DNA from: JBGPYM01 sp041493205
GTDB taxonomy: Bacteria > Bacteroidota > Ignavibacteria > UBA10030 > UBA6906
Assembly (NCBI GenBank): GCA_041493205.1
Contig: JBGPYM010000136.1
Span: forward strand, 1-8,273
Reading direction: 5' to 3'
DNA: 8,273 bases
The notes below the pieces were generated by a model. The model had not been told where the DNA came from. It saw only the letters and a program-made list of their open reading frames with translations, and searched no databases. The translations under genes and the position numbers were made by a program. Positions 1 through 5,649 of the stretch are shown here, in pieces. The first letter of the stretch is position 1; the number at the start of each line of letters is the position of its first letter.

Positions 1-1
1 G

Positions 2-1645
2 CTGAACAACACGAGGGTGGACGCGACCATGAAAGCCGACCGGATGCTCGTCAACGTCGTGAACACCGCCGTCGGCATCACGATGACGAGAAGGGTCATG
101 CAGTTCAGCCAGGAGTATCACGACAACTACCACGTGACCGAATATACGTTTACGAACACGGGAAACATCAACGCCGATCCTGCCATCGAGCTCCCCGCGC
201 AGACGGTCACCGGCGTCTATTTCTTTTTCCAGCACCGGTATGCGCCGTGCAAGGGAACCCGGTATGTCGTGGGGAATTCGAGCGGATGGGGGATCAACAC
301 GATGAATGACTCGCGGGGGGACGGCGTGAAACCCGATCCGCCCGGGCAGAATGTTCGCGCTTTTTATGCGTGGCACGGCAAAGCACCCTTCTTTACCATC
401 TACGACAACATCGGCGCGCCCATCTGGACACCCCCCTCCGTGTCGAACTACGGCGATCCCGCAGACACCATTGGACGACTCGGTGCCCCTCAGTTCGTCG
501 GCACCGTGACGCTCCACGCGGACCGCTCTGCCATTGACCATTCGGATGACCCTGCACAGCCCTCCACGACGACGTATGTGGGATCGGATGATGTACTCAC
601 ATCCAATAACGACCAGTTCAACAAAGCTAGAATGGCAGTGGAGTATGGGTGGATGACCACAGGCCACATCTCGCCGCGCCATGCGGACAGGGTCCAGCCC
701 GATGGGAATTTTTCGGTGCAGACAGGCGACCCCTCACTGGGGACTTCGGGAGGATATTCGGCTGCAGCCGGCTACGGGCCGTACACGCTCGCCCCGGGGC
801 AAAGCGTCACGATTGTCGTGGCGGAAGGAGCCGCGGGGTTAAGCCACGATCGCAGCGTTGCCGTCGGGAGAAAATTCAAAGCAGGGCAGATAGGTCCGGT
901 CGCCAAAAACGACTCTGTGTTTACCGGCAGGGATTCTCTCTTCCAGACATTTCAGCGGGCCATTGCGAATTACACTTCGGGGTACGCCCTCCCGCAGCCG
1001 CCCCTCCCGCCGAAGTTCATGAACGTGGTTTCCGGCGGCGACAAGGTCATCCTGAACTGGGAGCTCTACACTGTCACTGATCCGAATCTGAAGGGGTTCG
1101 AAGTCTACCGGTCCAAAGGCCGGTATGACGGTGATTACGAGAAGATCGCTTCCCTCACGCCGACGGCACGGGGATTCAATGATGAAACCGCCGTCCGGGG
1201 CGAGGCCTATTTCTATTATGTCGTCTCCGTCGGCGATCCGGCCCTGAACGCCGGAGGCGGAGGCACACCTGCGGGCGTCGCGCTGAGAAGCAACCGGATC
1301 TTCGCGCAGTCGTATGACCCGGCGTTCCTTCTGCGGCAGGCCGGTGCATCAATGAACGATATCCGGATTGTCCCCAACCCGTTCAGCATTGCGTCCAGTC
1401 TGGGGTTTTCCAATGCCAGGGACAAGATCGCGTTTTTCAACATCCCGGGCTACTGCAAGATCAGGATCTACACGGAGCTGGGCGAGTTGATCAGCGAGAT
1501 TGATCACAGCAACGGCAGCGGCGATGAGTACTGGAACTCCATCACCTCATCGAACCAGGTGATTGTCAGCGGCATCTACATCGTGGTGTTTGAGAACACC
1601 AGGACGGGAGAACGTGCGATCCGCAAGCTTTCCGTCATACGCTAA
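2..1645 (+). CDS. Secreted protein with Fn3 domain and T9SS-type C-terminal domain (5' partial)
   Basis: The frame is open from the first bases of the window with no stop upstream, so the true start lies outside; 547 residues are visible. A GTG at 17 and an ATG at 29 are in frame but have no SD and cut into apparently conserved sequence, so I do not take them as starts. Residues 1 to about 325 form a region rich in beta-strands and aromatic residues, with the motifs SQEYHDNY, GVYFFFQHRYA and WGINTMNDSRGDG. I recall similar uncharacterised proteins in Bacteroidota and relatives but know no function. About 334-435 looks like a fibronectin-III fold (ILNWELY, GFEVYRS, YFYYVVS). About 450-547 is a C-terminal domain starting with IVPNPF and ending RKLSVIR, related to T9SS type A domains but lacking the YPNPFNP form. 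Likely role: a T9SS-exported surface protein. It probably shares an operon with the PorV-like gene 19 bases downstream. Coding assignment is secure; function is unknown. Confidence 0.88.
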   Translation: MNNTRVDATMKADRMLVNVVNTAVGITMTRRVMQFSQEYHDNYHVTEYTFTNTGNINADPAIELPAQTVTGVYFFFQHRYAPCKGTRYVVGNSSGWGINTMNDSRGDGVKPDPPGQNVRAFYAWHGKAPFFTIYDNIGAPIWTPPSVSNYGDPADTIGRLGAPQFVGTVTLHADRSAIDHSDDPAQPSTTTYVGSDDVLTSNNDQFNKARMAVEYGWMTTGHISPRHADRVQPDGNFSVQTGDPSLGTSGGYSAAAGYGPYTLAPGQSVTIVVAEGAAGLSHDRSVAVGRKFKAGQIGPVAKNDSVFTGRDSLFQTFQRAIANYTSGYALPQPPLPPKFMNVVSGGDKVILNWELYTVTDPNLKGFEVYRSKGRYDGDYEKIASLTPTARGFNDETAVRGEAYFYYVVSVGDPALNAGGGGTPAGVALRSNRIFAQSYDPAFLLRQAGASMNDIRIVPNPFSIASSLGFSNARDKIAFFNIPGYCKIRIYTELGELISEIDHSNGSGDEYWNSITSSNQVIVSGIYIVVFENTRTGERAIRKLSVIR

Positions 1646-1664
1646 CTCTGACTCCGAGGCTCCC

Positions 1665-2675
1665 ATGAAAATCTCAGTGCGTTGCATCCTGATTGCTGCC
1701 GTCCTTTTCACGGCGGGGACAGCACAGGGCCAGCAGAAGCTCGCGCAGACGGGGATGAAATTCCTCAGCGTGGGCACCGATGCGCGGGCCGTCGGGATGG
1801 GTGAAGCACTGACGTCGATTGAGTCCGGATCGGCGGCAATGTTCTACAACCCTGCGGGGATGGCACGGCTCGCCGACCTTGCGGATATCCGGTTCTCCAA
1901 CCTGCTGTACATTGCGGACATCCAGCACTACGTGGGCACGTTCGCCCTCGCCCCGGAACGCGGCGACTACGGAGTCATCGGGCTGTTCGTGCATTACGTT
2001 GATTACGGCGCGTTCCAGGGTACCGTGCGCGCTGACAATGCACAGGGTTATATCGATGTGGGAGCGTTCTACCCGTACGCATTCACGCTTGGGGCAAGTT
2101 ACGCCCGCGCCCTGAACGACAAGTTCTCCGTCGGCGGCAACGTGAAGTTCGTCCGCCAGTCACTCGGGGCGAGCGCGAACACGATGGGACCGACAGGGTA
2201 TCCCGAGATGACGCCCAATATCACGCAGGTCTGGGCATTTGACTTCGGCATCCTCTACCGCACCGGGTTCAAGAGTCTGAATTTCGGCATGGTGGTGCGC
2301 AACTTTTCCCAGGAAGTGAAATACGAGAAAGAAGGATTTCAGCTTCCGCTCAGTTTCAAGATCGGCCTGTCAATGAATGTCATGGATTTCATCGCACAGG
2401 AAAAGCCGGATCATGCCCTGCGGATCTCGTTTGACGCCGAACACCCCCGCGACTTCGCGGAGACCGTACGGCTCGGCGTGGAGTACGAGCTGATGGAGTT
2501 CCTGGCACTGCGCGTCGGCTATGTTTCCCCGCAGAGCGAATATAAATGGAGTTACGGCATAGGCCTCCGGCGTAAGGCGGACGGGAAGACGATGGGCCTC
2601 GGCTTCGACTATGCTTATACGGATTTCGGTATTTTCGGCATCGTCCACCGCTTTACCTTGCAGGTCGCGCTCTGA
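1665..2675 (+). CDS. PorV/PorQ-family outer-membrane beta-barrel protein
   Basis: 336 residues. The frame extends upstream to 1563, but that overlaps the end of the previous gene. The ATG at 1665 is chosen because it opens a good signal peptide (MKISVRCILIAAVLFTAGTAQG, cleavage near residues 20-22) and has a GAGG at 1656-1659. The mature start, with GMKFLSVGTDARAVGMGEA (about 30-48) and SAAMFYNPAGMARL (56-69), is the hallmark of the PorV/PorQ (UPF0164-like) family. The rest alternates like an outer-membrane barrel (FSVGGNVKFV, LRVGYVSP, GLGFDYAYTD) and ends HRFTLQVAL. In the known family, PorV shuttles T9SS cargo from the translocon to the attachment complex and PorQ belongs to that complex. 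Ignavibacteria-like genomes often carry several paralogues of unknown role, so I give no symbol. Its position directly behind a T9SS-type cargo gene suggests, without proving it, a dedicated shuttle or anchor. Confidence 0.92.
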   Translation: MKISVRCILIAAVLFTAGTAQGQQKLAQTGMKFLSVGTDARAVGMGEALTSIESGSAAMFYNPAGMARLADLADIRFSNLLYIADIQHYVGTFALAPERGDYGVIGLFVHYVDYGAFQGTVRADNAQGYIDVGAFYPYAFTLGASYARALNDKFSVGGNVKFVRQSLGASANTMGPTGYPEMTPNITQVWAFDFGILYRTGFKSLNFGMVVRNFSQEVKYEKEGFQLPLSFKIGLSMNVMDFIAQEKPDHALRISFDAEHPRDFAETVRLGVEYELMEFLALRVGYVSPQSEYKWSYGIGLRRKADGKTMGLGFDYAYTDFGIFGIVHRFTLQVAL

Positions 2676-2720
2676 CGGGCGCGGCGCACTTCGTCTCCTT
2701 GAACACATAACGGCATTCCC

Positions 2721-3941
2721 ATGAAATATCCCTTCAGGCAATTGTTGACCGGCGTCCTCCTGGTGCTTGGCGCACTGGTCGGCTGCAAGGTGGATCCCCC
2801 GGCGAGTCTGTACGATCCCAACTACCAGAACCGGCCGACGCCGACGATCTCCTCCATCGCCCCCCCGGGGGTGGCCCTGGCGGCGGTCACCACCATCACG
2901 ATCACCGGAACGAATTTCTCACCCGACAAGACGCAGAATCAGGTGATGTTCGACGCGACCCCGGGGACCATCCTGAGCGCGTCGGCAACACAGCTCACCC
3001 TTGTTTCCCCTATTATGATCAAGGATTCGGTGAAGGTGCGTGTCACCGTCATGGGCGCCACGCTCTTCAGCAACATACTTTATTACAGGCTTGACGCCGC
3101 CGTCCTGGAATTCGGCGTTGATACAAAATCGGCGGAAGATCCGTACGGCATGGACTGCGACAGTGCGGGAAATCTATACGTCTCGCTGGTCAAAAACAGC
3201 GACGGGTCGCCGCTGGGGGTCAAGAAGTTCACCCCGTCCCAGGTCCGGACCGATTATTCGCCCGCCGCACCCGGCGCGACGAAGTGGTCGTCACTCAAAG
3301 TTGGCCCGGGGGGAGTGCTCTACGCGGCACGCCAGTTGAATGCCCTCTACCGGATACCGGCAGGCGGGGGGACCGCAGCCCTCTGGACCACGCCCACCCT
3401 CGGCGGCCTCGGAAGGGTGAACGATCTCGATTTTGACGCCGCGGGAAACATCTGGGCCGCCGGCAATGATACGAAGATCTGCCGCGTGACGTCGGCAGGG
3501 GCCGTCAAAACGTTCCCATTTACCGCGAACGTCAGGTCTGTCCGCGTTTTCAACGGCGCGCTGTACCTTGGCGGCACTGATGGGACGATCGAGGCGGTCT
3601 GGAAAGGAACGATTGTGTCGAGCGACAGCCTGGGCCCGCTCACAGTCTACTATGATAATTCGGCTCATTACGCGCCCCAGGCGGCGCAGGTGACCGCTGT
3701 GACCTTCTCCATCGACGGCAACATGTATGTGGGAACCGACGCCGCCGAAGGAATTCTGATTGTGACGTCCACCGGAGGCGTCTCGGCGCTCTATCCCGGC
3801 CTTATGAGCCCCACCCCCATCAACTTTGCATGGGGCAAAGGCACGGAACTCTACGCCTCCCGCGGCGGTGGAACGCTCAACCGCATCCTGCGCATCAACA
3901 CGCTCAAGCAGGGCGCACCGACCTACGGACGTCAGCTCTAG
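2721..3941 (+). CDS. Outer-membrane lipoprotein with IPT/TIG domain and beta-propeller
   Basis: 406 residues. The start at 2721 gives a lipoprotein signal peptide: Lys2 and Arg6, a hydrophobic core at 8-20, and lipobox LVGC with the lipidated cysteine at 22. The next residue is Lys, so there is no Asp+2 inner-membrane retention signal. Residues about 42-124 match an IPT/TIG immunoglobulin-like domain (PTISSIAPPG, TTITITGTNFSP, VMFDATPG, then KVRVTV). Six propeller repeats follow, near 141-156, 189-204, 233-248, 271-285, 324-339 and 366-381, each of the type 'hydrophobic strand, D/G-x-G-N, hydrophobic strand' (for example DAAGNIWAAG, SIDGNMYVGT). This resembles NHL/SMP-30-like propellers. IPT/TIG domains in Bacteroidota surface lipoproteins often bind glycans or proteins; the ligand here is unknown. 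There is no obvious SD. The gene starts 45 bases after the PorV-like gene and no terminator lies between, so co-transcription is likely. Confidence 0.9.
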   Translation: MKYPFRQLLTGVLLVLGALVGCKVDPPASLYDPNYQNRPTPTISSIAPPGVALAAVTTITITGTNFSPDKTQNQVMFDATPGTILSASATQLTLVSPIMIKDSVKVRVTVMGATLFSNILYYRLDAAVLEFGVDTKSAEDPYGMDCDSAGNLYVSLVKNSDGSPLGVKKFTPSQVRTDYSPAAPGATKWSSLKVGPGGVLYAARQLNALYRIPAGGGTAALWTTPTLGGLGRVNDLDFDAAGNIWAAGNDTKICRVTSAGAVKTFPFTANVRSVRVFNGALYLGGTDGTIEAVWKGTIVSSDSLGPLTVYYDNSAHYAPQAAQVTAVTFSIDGNMYVGTDAAEGILIVTSTGGVSALYPGLMSPTPINFAWGKGTELYASRGGGTLNRILRINTLKQGAPTYGRQL

Positions 3942-3993
3942 TGCAACCACACTCAACCATCACAACACTTGCGGAAAGGAGGCCCGCCCCGCA

Positions 3994-4009
3994 CCACAAC
4001 GCGTTGTGG
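3994..4009. promoter_or_regulatory. Perfect 16-bp palindrome, candidate operator
   Basis: CCACAACGCGTTGTGG is its own reverse complement over all 16 bases, with no spacer. It lies 73 bases before the start codon of the T9SS propeller gene. Perfect symmetry without a loop suits a dimeric DNA-binding protein better than an RNA hairpin, because the innermost bases could not pair in a real stem. I do not recognise it as the site of a known regulator, so the operator role is inference. Confidence 0.4.
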
Positions 4010-4020
4010 ATCTGATGTCA

Positions 4021-4041
4021 GGTGCATCGGTCCCTTGCACC
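4021..4041 (+). repeat. Small inverted repeat in the leader
   Basis: GGTGCA (4021-4026) and TGCACC (4036-4041) are exact complements around a 9-base loop. A T-run does not follow, so it is not a terminator. It could fold in the 5' leader of the downstream gene. A 6-bp match is short enough to be chance. Confidence 0.3.
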
Positions 4042-4067
4042 CGCAGGGGAGCGACATTTCAACAGCC

Positions 4068-4073
4068 AGGAGG
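4068..4073 (+). promoter_or_regulatory. Strong ribosome binding site fixing the start at 4082
   Basis: AGGAGG lies 8 bases before the ATG at 4082. It is the best SD in the window and decides the start against the in-frame upstream ATG at 4022, which would also add 20 residues before the signal peptide. Confidence 0.85.
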
Positions 4074-4081
4074 CTACTATC

Positions 4082-5533
4082 ATGCGTCAAATCGTTACTC
4101 TGCTCGCTGTACTGCTGCTGGTCGGCACCGGATTTGCGGTCGCCCAGACCTATACGTGGCAGCACATCGGCGTTTTCCCGCCTGCCGGTTTGGCTCCCGG
4201 AGACACGATTTTCGGGGGTGATGTTCACGGCATCGCGGTCGATCCCCTTGGGAGAGTCTGGATACAGAGGCTTGGCATCCTGAAGGGGGATTCGATCACC
4301 GTTCCGAATTTCTGCGCTGACCTGGACACGACTGTCCTTGACAGCATCGTCTCGCGGAAGATCGGCGTGCGCGCCCTGCACGTCTATAATCCCAACGGGA
4401 CTGAAGCATCGTTCTCGCCGATTTTCTTTGCAAATGTCGGCAGCGTCCATGATACTCTCGGCGGTGCCTCAACGTTCGTGAAGGGCGTCAAAGTGTGGCA
4501 CCCGGGTATCAGTCCCAATACCGGTCGCGGTCTCCGGAAAGATCAGAACGGCAACATCATCGCGACATACTTCGGCAATATCTATCGCTTCAATTATCAG
4601 ACCGGCGCGGCCATGAATAAGGGTATCATCGACGCGGGGACTTCGGCCATTGCCGTGGGCGTTTCGGGCACCGGCTACGTGTACGGCAACGTCGTTGTCT
4701 GCCAGGGGAAACCGCTGAAAATCTTTAATCCGGACCTCACGTTCCTCCAGAATGCTGTCGATACCCTGAAGGGAATTACCGGGTCCAATTTCTCCCGGGC
4801 AATTGAAGTGTCGGCCGATGAGAAAGACATCTATTTCGCGGGATATACGAACCACGCTACGTTTAGATACCACAGCGATCTCGGCGTTCTCGGGAGCTAT
4901 CTGACGCGCGTGGACACCGTCCTGAAGGGGTTCGATTCCGAATCGTTCTGCTGGGCCCCGAACGGGCGTCTGTTTGCCAGCACAGGTTCCTACACCGACA
5001 CGCCGAACCGCTGGCCGGGTCTTACCACCTCCTACGAAACGGGAGCATGGTACGCCTATAACCCCACGACGAACACAGTTCTCGGAGAACACATCAGTTG
5101 GGTGTATAAAACAGCGCAAAGTCCCGACGAGCGGCCGAGAGGGATCGCGTTCAGCCCCAACGGCGACACCGCGTATGTGTGTATCTTCGGCTCAAATCTT
5201 CCGACACCGGGCGTCCGGAGGTACCACCGCACCCTGACAAGTGTCGAGCCGGTGGACAACCTCGTCCCCGCGCGGTTCGAGCTCATGCAGAACTACCCGA
5301 ATCCGTTCAATCCGTCGACGGAAATCCGGTTCACGGTTCCCACCAGCGGCATGGTCACTCTGAAAGTGTTTGACGTGCTCGGCAGGGAAATCACGACTCT
5401 GGTGAATGAGGTCCTTGCACCGGGGACGTACCGGTCGACGCTGGACGGCGCACGCCTTGCGTCGGGAACCTACATTTACACGCTGACGTCAGGCAACAAC
5501 CGCATCGCGAAGAAGATGCTGCTGCTGAAGTAA
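4082..5533 (+). CDS. Secreted beta-propeller protein with T9SS type A sorting domain
   Basis: 483 residues. The start at 4082 is set by AGGAGG and by the signal peptide it opens (MRQIVTLLAVLLLVGTGFAVAQ, cleavage near residue 21). Six propeller-like repeats lie near 48-62, 148-163, 187-202, 238-254, 286-301 and 352-368, with cores such as DPLGRVWIQ, APNGRLFAS and SPNGDTAYV. This is consistent with a six-bladed NHL/TolB-like propeller. Residues about 398-483 are a canonical T9SS type A sorting domain: QNYPNPFNPSTEIRF, VTLKVFDVLGREI, SGTYIYTL and the end KKMLLLK. In this family the domain is recognised by the T9SS and usually removed when the protein is anchored or released. No enzymatic residues are recognisable, so a binding or scaffold role is more likely. 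PorZ also combines propellers with a sorting-like domain but is much larger, so I do not call it PorZ. A strong hairpin follows the stop codon. Confidence 0.92.
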   Translation: MRQIVTLLAVLLLVGTGFAVAQTYTWQHIGVFPPAGLAPGDTIFGGDVHGIAVDPLGRVWIQRLGILKGDSITVPNFCADLDTTVLDSIVSRKIGVRALHVYNPNGTEASFSPIFFANVGSVHDTLGGASTFVKGVKVWHPGISPNTGRGLRKDQNGNIIATYFGNIYRFNYQTGAAMNKGIIDAGTSAIAVGVSGTGYVYGNVVVCQGKPLKIFNPDLTFLQNAVDTLKGITGSNFSRAIEVSADEKDIYFAGYTNHATFRYHSDLGVLGSYLTRVDTVLKGFDSESFCWAPNGRLFASTGSYTDTPNRWPGLTTSYETGAWYAYNPTTNTVLGEHISWVYKTAQSPDERPRGIAFSPNGDTAYVCIFGSNLPTPGVRRYHRTLTSVEPVDNLVPARFELMQNYPNPFNPSTEIRFTVPTSGMVTLKVFDVLGREITTLVNEVLAPGTYRSTLDGARLASGTYIYTLTSGNNRIAKKMLLLK

Positions 5534-5561
5534 CGCAGCCTCCGATCGGTTGACGACAATC

Positions 5562-5605
5562 ACGGAAGAGGCATCTGGCGCGTTCCGGCCAGATGCCTCT
5601 TCTGT
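5562..5605 (+). terminator. Long hairpin, probable transcription terminator
   Basis: Fifteen bases at 5565-5579 pair perfectly with 5588-5602 around an 8-base loop (GCGTTCCG). Three more outer pairs, one of them G-T, bring the stem to 18. It begins 28 bases after the stop of the T9SS propeller gene. The tail (CTCATACACGG) is not a clean T-run, so termination may be incomplete, or the hairpin may protect the upstream mRNA 3' end. The stem contains an in-frame ATG at 5593 that should not be taken as the start of the next gene. Confidence 0.75.
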
Positions 5606-5649
5606 CTCATACACGGTGCGGCGGAAGACTCAGCTCCGGTGACCCACTC

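Larger units (their letters stand above)
3942..4081 (+). other. 140-base intergenic region / likely 5' leader of the next gene
   Basis: This is the only sizeable non-coding gap between the first three genes and the fourth. I find no hairpin followed by a T-run after the stop at 3941, so no convincing terminator for the lipoprotein gene. It holds a perfect 16-bp palindrome, an AAAGGAGG with no start codon at usable distance, a 6-bp hairpin and the real SD of the next gene. I could not identify a sigma-70 promoter or a Bacteroidota TAnnTTTG-type promoter. No known riboswitch class is recognisable. Confidence 0.6.

Noticed and set aside
649..1080. 143-codon forward frame inside the first gene
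   Set aside because: It overlaps a better-supported frame throughout and its product is Arg/Pro/Ala-rich and low in complexity, typical of an out-of-frame reading.
1563..1664. Upstream extension of the PorV-like gene
   Set aside because: It would overlap the end of the preceding gene by about 80 bases and place 34 non-hydrophobic residues before an evident signal peptide.
2860..2871. C7-G5 homopolymer run in the TIG lipoprotein gene, and similar G runs at 315-320, 3308-3313 and 6720-6726, as phase-variation sites
   Set aside because: The runs are short (6-7 bases), all keep the reading frame, lie in ordinary Gly/Pro codons and are common in GC-rich genes. Nothing suggests slippage control.
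3291..3956. 221-codon open frame on the minus strand
   Set aside because: It is antisense to the propeller part of the lipoprotein, has no signal or domain, and is a shadow of GC-rich codon use.
4469..5119. 216-codon open frame on the minus strand, and the adjacent one at 3953-4450
   Set aside because: Both are antisense to the secreted propeller gene and its leader, with no recognisable protein features.
5550..5578. TTGACG at 5550-5555 as the -35 of a promoter for the GHL10 gene
   Set aside because: No -10-like hexamer occurs at 16-18 bases spacing, and the region would overlap the terminator stem.
5593..5649. Upstream extension of the GHL10 gene
   Set aside because: The ATG at 5593 sits inside the hairpin stem and the extension would bury the signal peptide. 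The ATG at 5650 has GGTGA at good spacing.
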